26,737 nt of DNA from Oehlia diaphana (taxonomy: Eukaryota; Glomeromycota; Glomeromycetes; Glomerales; Glomeraceae). The stretch is from contig QZLH01000006.1 of the NCBI GenBank assembly GCA_003833135.1, forward strand, positions 270,932 to 297,668, in the 5' to 3' direction. Shown here one piece after another: positions 1 to 10,133 of the stretch (positions are counted from its first letter, which is position 1; each line of letters opens with the position of its first letter). Made by a program: the position numbers and the translations under genes. The notes below the pieces were generated by a model, which saw nothing but the letters and a program-made list of their open reading frames with translations, had not been told where the DNA came from and made no database searches.

Positions 1-43
1 AATAGCAAAAACATTAAAAAATTATTGTGATATTATTTTGAGT

Positions 44-283
44 TATTTTTATAGACCTAGATACAATATAATTACAAAATAATAACAAAAGTATAACAAA
101 AATATTTTGATGTATTAAATGCATTTTTGTAGTATGTTAAAATTATTATAAAATCATTTCAAAAAATTGACCATTCTTTACTATCTCAAAAATACCTCAA
201 AAATATAATGATATATTTTAAAAATTTTACAAAATAATTGCACAATTGTTTTGAAAGCCATTGTATCTAGGTCTATAAAAATA
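44..283. mobile_element. MITE-like element with 24-bp perfect terminal inverted repeats
   Basis: Positions 44-67 and 260-283 are perfect reverse complements of each other over 24 bp, with the core TATAGACCTAGATACAAT. The match weakens but continues a little way inward. The 192 bp between the arms are AT-rich and non-coding. A short non-coding element with perfect terminal inverted repeats is typical of a miniature inverted-repeat transposable element. I see no convincing target-site duplication, so the exact ends are uncertain and a simple foldback repeat is the alternative. Confidence 0.55.
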
Positions 284-1203
284 TTTCAAAAAATTGGCTA
301 TTTTTAGTAAAGTTTTTAGTAAAGTATTTTAATTTGGAAAAAACTAGATATTTAATGATAAACTTTTTATTATGTTATAATTATACAAATATGTAATATT
401 TACAAATGCTGCACTATAGCTTCAAATGATAAATTTTTAATATTTAAACTGAAATTTATAAAAATTATTTAAAAAATATATAAATAGATAGTAGATAAAT
501 TTATTAATTTATTTAATTTTTCAGAAAAATATTTTTTATTTAGTTTTTTATTTCAAATTACTGGAAGTGATCATCACTATTGGCCAGAATTATTAATTTT
601 TACTGGCATTATATTTTTTTAATGCTAATTAATCATCATAATTTCAGTCACCAGTAATAATCATCCCTGATAATAGTTAGAAAAATTCTTTTATTTATAT
701 TAAAATTCAGTATATTAAAATCAGGTAATTTCAAAACTGAGATAAAATGCTATGATTATTTAAAATATATTAAAGGTATAAGTAAATTTCTTTAAATAAT
801 TGTATTAACCAAATTTTAAACTTTATTTTAAAAAATTACCTGATATTATAAAAATAAATATATTAGTTAAATTTTATGTAAGAAATATGCTATTTTATAC
901 TTCAGATAATTATCTAACAATACTAACCTCTACTAATTCTAACAATTCAGAAGAAAAGTAAAATGGATTGGATTTTCTTACCTACTTTTAAGGTATTGGT
1001 ATAGTGAAAATTATGGTAATAATTTTGTATTTAATAGTTTAATATCTTATTTTATATTGAATTTATTTTTTCATTAGTATTCTTAGAGAGAAATAATTAC
1101 ATGAGTGGTCTATATAAAAATCCATCACTCATCTCAGTTTTTTAGCTAATTATCCTTTTATAGGTAATCCCGGCCGAAATTTCATTACCATTTTTAGGAA
1201 CAT

Positions 1204-1226
1204 GCCGAAATTATCATAATTCCGGC
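1204..1226. repeat. short inverted repeat (hairpin), GCCGAAATTAT arms
   Basis: The arms at 1204-1214 and 1216-1226 pair with one mismatch around a single central base. The motif GGCCGAAATT also appears about 30 bp upstream (near 1171). The patch is GC-richer than its surroundings. It may be the remnant of a repetitive element; no function is inferred. Confidence 0.45.
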
Positions 1227-1358
1227 TTCAAAAAATGCGTAGCCAATAGTAAATTTTTTCCTCCTTCTGCGCTTAGCGGATCTACAGTACATTTTTAGTG
1301 GGTAATACAACTGGTATATGATCTGATAACCATAATTTCTAAACTTTTTAATAGTTCA

Positions 1359-3205
1359 ATGAATTCAATTATAAAGAATACAAAGCAACCAATTGTAGAA
1401 TTTTTTTATGATTTACAATGTCCGTGGGCATATATTGCTTCCAAACGAATTGAACAAATAACTAAAAGAACAAATGCTAAAGTTATTTGGACACCCGTTC
1501 TTTTAGGAGAAATTTATAAAGCAATTAAAGCTCCTCAGGTAGCAAAGATTTAAATATTTAAATATTTTTTTTTTTTTTTAAAAAAAAAAATAAAATTAAA
1601 CCTAATTTGCAATTTGCAAATAATAGGGTAAAGCAGGTATATGAATAAAACATCGAATTTATTCGATTTTTCAAACTAATTAATATCTATTAGGAAGCGC
1701 AACAGATGTAATGCCACTACCAAAAAAACAATACATAACAAAAGATTTGTTGCGTACAGTACAAAGATACAACATAGAATTAAATTTTCATCCTCGCCAT
1801 CCAATCAAAACTCTATATGGTACAGTACAATCTTTAAAAATTATCAATTCTTTTAAATCTTTACAAATTAATTGTTTTTTCGAAAAATAGCTTTGAGGCT
1901 TCTCCATGCTACGCCACAATCTTATCGCGCAGCATTAACTCGCGCATTTTATCGATTATACTGGGTTGACAATGCTGATATTTCTGATCTTTCACTTTTA
2001 TTAAATACTGCGCAATCACTTAAAATTCCATATGATGAACCACTTGATTCATCTATATTCTCCAATAAAAAATATCAAAATTCGCTTAGTTCTTCCACAG
2101 CAAGAGCAGTTGAATATGGCTCACCGGGAGTGCCTAGCTTTTGGTTGGAACAATATCCAGGAGGTGGAAGATTATATTGGGGACAAGATAGATTACATTT
2201 TGTTGAAGCGGCATTAACATCCATTTCAACAGGTGTATCTATAGAACAAATGGATTTATTAAAGTTTTATCCGAGATGTTCTGTCGAGAATAAATTTAAC
2301 GGCAATAATAAAAAAGCGAAAACGTTGAAATTTTGGTTTGATTTTTCTTCGCAATATTCTTATATTGCGTATACTCAATTGAGCTGGATTAAAAAACAAG
2401 CTAAATGTGAAGTTAATATTGAATATATGCCATTCCTTCTTGGATTTGTGTTTGATAGGTAACAGATCATATATTAAATTGGTTTAAATATCAAAATTTT
2501 TAAATTAAATACTCTTTAATATTCATTTTCTTTCTGTACCTTTTGTAGAATTGGAACTCCACAAACACCAGTTTTGAAATTAAATGAAACTAGAAAAGCA
2601 TATGATATTAGAGATATGTATGAATGGGTACAGTTTTGGAACCAAGTCGGTGATAAATTTAAGTTTTATTATCCTGATGTGTTTCCAATCCGTAGTGTAA
2701 ATATTTCGAGAATATTTTTGTTGGAACCTAAAACTCTTGAGTGTATTTGTAAGTAAAAAACCGAAAAAAATATTTTTGTGAATTACCGATTTCATACTTG
2801 CGTCTGTTGGCTTAATACTTTATTATAAGAAATTTATTTACTTTCATTATTTACTTATTTTCTTATTTTGTTTTGTAAGTTAAAGCATGTTGGGTCGATA
2901 ACATTCCAATTGGAACCTCAAATGACCTTCTTATAGAAACTCTTAACAAATCTGGATTCGATGGTAATGCTTTATTCCAAGCTACCCAACAAAATGTTAA
3001 TAATGTTAAAGACAAATTAAGAGAGAATACTGACCGAGCTATTAAATTGGGTATGTTTGGAGCACCGGTGTTTCAAGTGGATGATGGAGAATTGGTTTGG
3101 GGACAAGATAGAATAAATGTTGTATTAGATTTATTGGATGGTTGGACATGGCAGAGTAAATACATTGAAACCATGAAAAAGGACGATGAAAAAGCAAAAC
3201 TATAG
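1359..3205 (+). CDS. two-domain DsbA / 2-hydroxychromene-2-carboxylate isomerase-like protein
   Basis: Six exons: 1359-1538, 1627-1636, 1694-1819, 1891-2458, 2549-2748 and 2880-3205; 469 residues, continuous frame. Two thioredoxin-fold DsbA-family domains lie in tandem (about 10-210 and 250-460). Each has the family's N-terminal FxxD strand, a PxLLG motif and a GxP...WGQDR C-terminal motif (WGQDR at 202-206 and 435-439). This matches the GST-kappa/HCCA isomerase group, glutathione-dependent enzymes normally of about 200 residues with one domain. Domain 1 carries Cys21 in CPWAY, so the second cysteine of a redox CxxC is absent; domain 2 has FDFSSQYSY, with serine at that site as in HCCA isomerases. 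Substrate and compartment are unknown, and no targeting signal is obvious. Exon 2 is only 10 nt and is required to keep the frame. The gene converges on SERINC. Family assignment is confident, enzymatic activity is not. Confidence 0.85.
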
Positions 3206-3591
3206 ATAATTAAATATGTCCGATGGTTTTTGATTAAATTACTTTATGATTTATAAACAGGGCAATATCATACTACCTTCCGTTCGCTAGTTTTAATTAC
3301 ATATCCTTGTCTTCTTTTTTCTCCTTTGTTTGAAACTTTGAAACATGCAAGGACTGAATAGCTGATAACAATTATTTAATTTTCTCTTACTATTTCTTTT
3401 AAAATAAATTCTTATAATATTTAAATCTTTATTCTATTTGTAATCTTTTATCTATCGTACATTTTAGGATATTTATATAATAAAAACATGTACTAACATT
3501 CTTTAATAAAAATCCTATCGATAAATAAAACGTAAAAAAAATTTTAGTAATAGTATATATAATCCACTGTATATATTATATCATCTACCAA
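3206..3591. other. convergent intergenic spacer
   Basis: This 386-bp AT-rich spacer lies between the stop codons of the DsbA-like gene (+) and SERINC (-). It should hold both 3' UTRs and polyadenylation signals. AATAAA-like sequences are present but not distinctive at this base composition. No gene is visible. Confidence 0.6.
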
Positions 3592-5448
3592 TTAAATTAC
3601 CTCAAATCTCTCTGGCATTAGAACAGGTCCAATAAGTGTCCAGGTGTATAATAATAAACAGATCCAGCTGGAAACAACTTTTACCCATACAGCAACAATA
3701 CTTTGTCCAATGATAACCAACTCTTCAGATCCAGTAGTATTTATGTTATTCCTATAATTAAAATTAAGAAATTATATTCAAATCAATAAATATTAGAAAA
3801 CAAATAAATTCCAATAATTTTTGATATACTTACCAATTTGTTAGAAGCATCGCGACATACATGGAAGCGACCGCAAATATGAAATGAAAGGATCCATAAT
3901 TATAAGCTACTCCATTCTTTTCATCGTCATGACCATCATCGTCGTCATCTAAAGCTGAAGCTGGCATTATACTAAAAAATTAAGATATTTCAGTAATAAA
4001 TAATTTACAAGTTTCAATTTTAATATAAAAGATGCTTACCCGCTCTCAATAGCGTTATAAGACGCATCGGAACGCGAATTCGATTGGAAATCGTTAGGCA
4101 AGTTAGTCTTCTACAACAAAAATTCTTTCTAATGTAAAATTATATTTAGCAATTAATATCTTACTTTGAGTTGCAGCTCTTGATGTCGAATATGCAATCG
4201 CCAAGAATGTAAGTATAGTTCCAAGAATGATTGTAGTTGTACGCGTGCCACGGTTCCTTATCAATGGGTTGCACATATTATCATCGGGTTCGTTAGCGAT
4301 TGCACTTAAAATAATATAAGTACAATAAATAGTCACCATTGAAGCTTGTGATAATCCTGAGCGAGGATTAGCTTCTTGCACAACTGGAGTAATGCATAAG
4401 AATATCACAATAATACATAATATAAGATTAAAGGTTATAAAAAATTGGTTAAGACCACATCCAGATCCAGCAAAAAATTTGTACATTATTCCTGTAAGTA
4501 TAATTGAAGTTAATAGCATGGCAAGTGTTGACCCAATAAGAAGATATTTCCATTTATTATCATCAGATTCTTCCCATTTTTCTATACAAGTTTCACTCCA
4601 CGTATGAGCAAAATCTACTAAGAGCACTAATCCAATTAAAATAAATAGTGTTGCTCCTATCAAGGCAATATAATTGCCCCAGAACATGAAAAATTGATTT
4701 GGAATGAAAAATGAAGCTACAACAAAGATAATCCATCCAATTATCTTAACTCCCCACCAGCTATGAGAAATTAAAAATAACGATTAATAATTTTTTATAG
4801 AACAAAAGAATATGAACATATTTACTAGTATTACCCATTCTGGATTGCAGCCCTATTATCATGCGTATCCTTTACACCAATTACAAGTAGTCCCAGAATA
4901 AAATGAAAAAATGACAACGCAAAACAAATACGATGAACCTATCAATTTAGATTATAAGATTAACAAGGTTAAGAAGTAAATCAAATAACAAAATGCAATA
5001 TAATTATTAAGCTTACGGCTAAGATTCCGTAACAGGTTCCCTCTTGACAATTCAGGTGTAAATAATCATACGTTATTTTCTCTAGCTGCTTTATAGCCCA
5101 ATCTGATAACATTATCCATGCAAGCTTTTTTTATAGATAAAATTTATTAGGAATATAGAATAGTAAAATGACATACAAAGTTAAATTTGCTTAAACTTTT
5201 ACCATAGAATTCAAAAGTAATATTATCTAAAAATAAAAATTAAGGGCAATATAAGTTAGTTTAGATGGATAAATAGTGATTTTTAATTTTTAAATACTAC
5301 TCACTGCAAACCCTATCCTAGTCGCTATTGAATTATTACAATTACATGATTTACAAGCTAAATTACAAGCTGCTGCGGAGAAGCAAGAAACAACTGCCGA
5401 AGAAACCCATGAAACAGGAGCACCAAGAAAACTAAAAGCAAGCCCCAT
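3592..5448 (-). CDS. TMS1: serine incorporator family membrane protein (SERINC/TMS1), with a frame conflict
   Basis: Exons on the minus strand: 5448-5305, 5226-5203, 5124-5017, 4938-4835, 4760-4165, 4110-4040, 3971-3834 and 3751-3592; about 447 residues. The protein opens with [14 protein letters not shown] and a cysteine-rich stretch, then multiple membrane segments with family hallmarks: [50 protein letters not shown] and a C-terminal segment ending near [20 protein letters not shown]1 proteins are polytopic membrane proteins linked to serine-containing lipids and lipid scrambling. All other junctions agree in phase, but the exon ending at 4165 leaves one extra base before the exon starting at 4110. 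The canonical GT...AG join therefore hits an immediate stop. Either there is a one-base indel in the AAA before the donor, or an unusual splice, or the protein really ends early. The second exon is 24 nt. The promoter is shared with the gene at 5627. Confidence 0.88.
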
Positions 5449-5626
5449 TATTTTGGTAAATAAAAGCTAAACACAGCAAAATTAAATAAAAAAACAGAAG
5501 AAAAAATCAACCGAAGAAATATTTTATATGCAAAATAAACAAGACTTTTTGACTTATTTATGATCTACCATGCATGAAGCTAGATAATCAAGCAATTTAA
5601 ATTTAATAATTTTTATTTTTTAGAAT
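5449..5626. promoter_or_regulatory. divergent promoter region, SERINC / BCD1-like
   Basis: Only 178 bp separate the start codons of the SERINC gene (-) and the HIT zinc-finger gene (+), so both promoters and 5' UTRs must fit here or overlap the neighbouring exons. The DNA is AT-rich with A-tracts; no specific factor site can be named. The role is inferred from gene orientation alone. Confidence 0.5.
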
Positions 5627-6320
5627 ATGGACTACTACAACTTTACCGATCCTCTTGCATTAATTCTTCAAGAGTATGAAGACACTAATGAAGAAAAAGT
5701 AGAATCAACAGAAGGGCAAGTTGAAGATAAAGGTAATTTAACAATTCAAAAAAAAAAAAATTTATTTTTTTCGGATGTCTTACCTGTTATTTTATTAATT
5801 TCAAGTCGAAGAACCAAACAAATCAAAGGACCAAATATTTTCAGAAGTATCGTCTGCTGCTTTATCAGATTCTTTAAGAAAAACTACAAACAATAATTTA
5901 TCCGAAAAACATTCCAATTCAACCAAATGTCAAAATTGTAACGTCAACGCTTGGAAATACAAATGTCCAAAGTGCAATTTTCACTCATGTTCATTGAAAT
6001 GTTGTAAATCACATAAGGAAAAGTATTCATGTGAAGGTATAAGATCGAAAGTGAAATATGTTCCACTTGAACAATATGGATATGAAAATTTAATGAGCGG
6101 TAAATGTTATGTGTTAATTAGTTCCTTATTGAGTTTAACAGACCGAAATTAAAATCAATTATATATTTTAGACTATGTCTTTCTTGAAGACATATCTCGC
6201 ACAATAGACTCTGCTCATCGTTATATGAGCGATAAAAAACAAATATATGAAGAGTGTAGAAGAAAATACCTCCCATACTCTAAAAAGCGCAAATTTAATA
6301 AATATAAAAAAAGACATTAA
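5627..6320 (+). CDS. BCD1: HIT zinc-finger protein, box C/D snoRNP assembly factor BCD1-like
   Basis: Three exons: 5627-5732, 5806-6099 and 6172-6320; 182 residues. Residues 77-111 form a zf-HIT module with ligands C77, C80, C89, C92, C97, C101, H105 and C111. It is followed by the BCD1/ZNHIT6-typical segment YVPLEQYGYENLMSDYVFLED, with an arginine-rich helix after it. BCD1 is a nuclear factor required for assembly of box C/D snoRNPs, hence for rRNA methylation guides. The first 75 residues are acidic and low in complexity. The frame stops at 6318-6320 after a basic tail (SKKRKFNKYKKRH), leaving the protein short compared with yeast Bcd1 (around 366 residues, from memory). The stop lies just after a run of seven A (6306-6312), and one neighbouring frame stays open for 47 more codons, so a frameshift or a missed exon is possible. 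ZNHIT-family identity is firm; the BCD1 assignment rests on the post-finger motif. Confidence 0.82.
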
Positions 6321-6541
6321 ACAACGGTTATATTATTGGATCTTTGCAAGTTGTAACTGATTATTCGAACACAATGTATATGAATAGATTAATTATTATT
6401 GAATACATTCCTTTAAAAAATACAGGAAAAAGAATCTATCAAAAAAGACACTAGTAAAATTATTATTGAATTTAAATAATAAAGAAAATAGTATAGTATA
6501 TAAAAAAATAATTAATTTTAGAACATGAATAATAGTTTCTT

Positions 6542-9500
6542 CTATTCTAATTTTCGTACTTCATACTCTAAATCATTAATCCGACCCGTTTTTTGTTTAT
6601 AAGATGATGAGCTAGATTTTGATTGATAAAATCGGTAATCTCTTGGAACAAGTTTAGGCCAATCTATAAATTCGCCACCATTTTCCACAACAAATCGAAG
6701 TATAAATATAATAATAACTAAATCGATAAACATCAACAATCGAGCATAATATTTATAACCTAAAAAGGAAAGTTAAACAATGTTAACATATTCAAATGTA
6801 ATATAAGACAAGCTTTTGAATTGATTAATACCTTCTGGTAAAATGAATAAAAGTAGCAAAAATACCAAACACGCCAATAATACTCGAGGAATCTAAAAAT
6901 AAATATTTAGAATGTATTGTTAACTATTAAATTATTCACTTTCACAAAAATCATAATTATTGCAAATTACCAATTTCGTTTGCATGGATCGAGTATCGAT
7001 CCATGGTGATGCGGCTCCATGTTTTACTACGTAATTACCCAATAACAAATCATATGCATCCTACAATCATTTAAGTATTGATTGTATTGATTAATTAAAA
7101 GTATTAAAATTTAAATTACAAATCGACATTGAAAAATTTACCTGTCGTGAACCATCCATAAAATTATTAAGAACATAACGCGTCACAGAACTTTGTAAAT
7201 CTGAAGCAACTCCCTTTTTAGTTCTATTACCAGTTCTAAAATAGAATATGATTTAATATTTATTATAGCAAGAAAATTCGGTAAAATGTAAATTAATAAC
7301 GTACCGGGTAAAATCCGTTTTTTGAGCACCAGTACCAGAATAAGGAAAACTAATAGCATCAGCGTTATCAGCCCATACTATCAATTAAAAAAGAAAAAAA
7401 AATAAAATAATATAAATATCATATTATGACTGCAATAAATAAATTTCCGAATAATAATTTTAAAATACCATTTCTAAATATATCCATGAAACTTGCAATT
7501 TCATCAATTCGTTCTTTGCTACTAAGTACGCCCACTTCACGTAATTGTTGTGTCAACACCCATTTCGCAAAGTTAGACTGAACAACATTGGTTCTGTCAA
7601 GACAATCCATGCAATTCGTACGAATTACGGATGTCTGAGATTTGATAATGCGTGAATCATCAGCGTAGAAATACCTGAAATGAATTTGAAAAATAAAAAA
7701 ATTAAATCTTTAATATGCTAAAAGTGTATATCTAGAAAATTTTTGATATACCCTTGTTGTATTAATTCTTCTTCAATAGTGTCAAGTAAAATCTGAATTC
7801 TATTCCACCGCATTTTGCTACATTCATGATGAAAATCAAAATGGTAATATCGTATTCTATGGTCATTTAGCTGTTTCACAGTCCTCTCATACGATTCTCC
7901 CATAGGAAATTCATATCCTTTTTTATTAACAAGATTAACTAATAATTGATTTCCATATATTCTGGTTTGTTCATCAAAATGTCGATGAAAAGCTTCAAGC
8001 TAAAATAATAATATGTTGGCACTTACTAATTTTATCATGAAAATTGACAACAACAGAAAAATATAGAATATATTACCGTATTGGGTAAATCCATTATTTG
8101 TAACTTCGGTGTATATTTGATATTATTGACTTGGGCCCAATAAATGGGAATAGATCCACGTGTTTGAACATAAGACAACTTGATTTTGCCTTCAAAAAAG
8201 GTGGATGTATTACCATCTTCAATGGGATCCAGTAAAACAATTTGCTCAGTCTCGTTGAAATTAGAAACATTCCCCTCTGCGTCAATACCGCGTGAAAAAT
8301 ATCGCGTTCCTGAAATGAAAACATAAGGATTTAACATTAATTACATTAATTCTACACTATAAACATAATTTAATAATTAAAAGAAAAAAAAAAGATTTAG
8401 TACGTGCCAGCACGGTACCTGCTTCGGCGTGAAATCAGAGAGAATACAATGTCCCTATTTTTGATTCTTGTAAAAACAATGGAAACGACTATTGTAACGA
8501 GGAAAAAAATTAGTTACTTTGAATAATTTTGAGTAAAAAATTTACTAATAATTATATCATACATCCAAACACCACTGGAAGAATAAAATCGCTTAGCTAT
8601 TAATCATCGAAATAATTGTTAGTAATAATATTAATGTCGATAGAATACAAAAAAATATTTATACTTACATCTTGGTCAGGATTTCTAGTAGTGACATCAA
8701 TAAGTTTTGATTGCAAATAACGATTCCAAAAAAATCTGTCATCAGCCTAATATTATATAAAAAGATAAATCATTGTAAACTATGTCGTTATTTAATGTTC
8801 TTTTAAATAAAAATGAGATTTTGCGTACTCTCTGCCATAAAGGTCTAGATGTCAATTGTGCTTGCCTTTGCAAAGTATGTGTTAGATCATAAGTGTAGGA
8901 AAAGTAATATGTTCCAGATTTAAGAAGACTTTCCACAAGTGACAAATAATGTTGTTCATCATGTGCCTAATTAAAGATATTTTTAAAATCAATCAATTTT
9001 AAATATTATTCAAGCGTGATCACTAACTATACCTGTGCTTCTGATAAACAATTATTATTTTTCGCGAATGGAAGAATTCTAAATTGATTTGCCTGGAAAA
9101 TATCGTGTATACCTAACCTTCCAATACGTTCTCGGCCGGTAATCACTATAAGATATCCGCCTATTTAAAATTTATCAGATAATTAATTAATTGATCTATA
9201 GTTCAAACGATTTGATCAAATTCTGAGATGTAATTTTTCTTATACCTGCTAACAAATTAATAATACCGAAAACTCCATATACTGTTAAGGACTCAGTGTG
9301 TGCGGTCGGATCGGGAACTTTGCTCAATTAACAAAGTTTAAGAGTAAGTATTTTCAAAAGGAAAAAAATTATTCGTACAACAAAGTAAAGCTTACTAGCA
9401 CTGTCCAATAAGCATTCACCAGAATCTCTGTTTATAACTAAAGTCTGAGCTGCTTTATTCGGGTCAAGGTAATAGGGTACTAAGGTATATGAGTCGTTGG

Positions 9501-9646
9501 TAGCGTATCTATGATGAAATAAGTGATGTTATTTTCGTCTAGTTGGAAGGCTGAAAGCCTTGTTTCGCGTAATGCAATCCTACAATACACGATCTATCAA
9601 ACTGTAGTTAAGGTAATACTCACAATCTTAAAGATTCGTGCACCAT
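6542..9646 (-). CDS. SAC1: SAC1-type phosphoinositide phosphatase
   Basis: Sixteen exons on the minus strand: 9646-9624, 9508-9396, 9317-9246, 9160-9033, 8966-8829, 8746-8669, 8596-8563, 8488-8408, 8309-8077, 7999-7752, 7674-7469, 7377-7305, 7235-7142, 7060-6971, 6892-6832 and 6759-6542. They join without a break into 629 residues, close to yeast Sac1 (623). The Sac domain includes [27 protein letters not shown] and the signature [12 protein letters not shown] at 401-412, with C404 as the catalytic Cys of the CX5R loop. Two hydrophobic segments near the C-terminus (about 540-556 and 565-583) anchor it in ER/Golgi membrane. The family dephosphorylates PtdIns4P and other monophosphates, controlling Golgi PI4P and lipid exchange. 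The intron between exons 8 and 9 (8310-8407) must start with GC: the nearby GT donor would put a stop in frame. Confidence 0.95.
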
Positions 9647-9740
9647 TGTATATGTTTTATTTATAAAAGTAAAATATATTACAAGTTATTAGTCGAAATT
9701 TAGTGAAAAATTTATAGGGTGTAATGCATAAAAAAAAAAA

Positions 9741-9752
9741 ATTTATCGAAAA
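9741..9752 (-). terminator. RNA polymerase III terminator of the tRNA gene
   Basis: On the minus strand the mature tRNA end is followed at once by TTTT (9752-9749), and a run of about eleven T follows at 9741-9730. Oligo-T tracts of this kind end RNA polymerase III transcription. Confidence 0.7.
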
Positions 9753-9837
9753 TGGAGGACCTGGGTATCGATCCCAGTGCCTCTCGCATTCACGCGGCGA
9801 TGCGAAGCGAGCGCTCTACCATATGAGCTAGACCCCC
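9753..9837 (-). tRNA. tRNA-Ala (anticodon CGC) with a 12-nt intron
   Basis: Read on the minus strand, the sequence folds as a cloverleaf. The acceptor stem is 9837-9831 with 9760-9754, the D arm has GCTC/GAGC, and the anticodon stem is CTCGC (9811-9807) with GCGAG (9787-9783). The T arm has CTGGG/CCCAG, and the discriminator base is A at 9753. The anticodon is CGC at 9804-9802, preceded by T33. A 12-nt insertion at 9800-9789, right after position 37, is the usual place of a nuclear tRNA intron. The G3:U70 wobble pair, the main alanine identity element, is present. The acceptor has one T:T mismatch (6:67) and the T-loop starts with A rather than T. TTTT immediately follows the 3' end on the transcribed strand (9752-9749), with a longer T run after it, as expected for RNA polymerase III termination. 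Confidence 0.92.
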
Positions 9838-10133
9838 AAACTCTGACTGTGAAACCAAATAAGGCTTTTAATAAATAAATAATTTTCTAACATTAAGTTC
9901 AAAATTAGAAATTTTAATATCACAGGATGAGAGTCATATACATGAATAAATACTGATGCAATTAACTGTACGTTATTAATAAGTTTATTGGTAAAAATTT
10001 TTTAATCTAAAATCAATGCAATTAATTATAACAAGAAGGACGAGTAGGATATTTTTTTTTTTTATAAATTTCTCAGTATCAGTTGTATTAGATTTCTTAT
10101 TATTATTAATTTAAATTTAATTTCAAAAAATTA
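9838..10133. other. intergenic spacer between EMC10 and the tRNA gene
   Basis: These 296 bp hold the EMC10 3' UTR and the 5' flank of the tRNA gene. The DNA is AT-rich with a T run near 10051-10061. I see no gene or defined site in it. Confidence 0.5.

Larger units (their letters stand above)
1..1358. other. gene-free AT-rich region upstream of the DsbA-like gene
   Basis: No open frame or splice-joined exon set that resembles a protein is visible on either strand here. The stretch holds a MITE-like inverted-repeat element (44-283), a short inverted repeat with arms near 557-564 and 651-658, and a GC-richer patch (about 1168-1230) with a hairpin. The last 130 bp or so presumably contain the promoter and 5' UTR of the gene starting at 1359, but no clear TATA element could be singled out in such AT-rich DNA. 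Confidence 0.6.

Noticed and set aside
4392..4607. Plus-strand open frame opposite SERINC
   Set aside because: It overlaps the well-supported SERINC exon in antisense and resembles no protein family.
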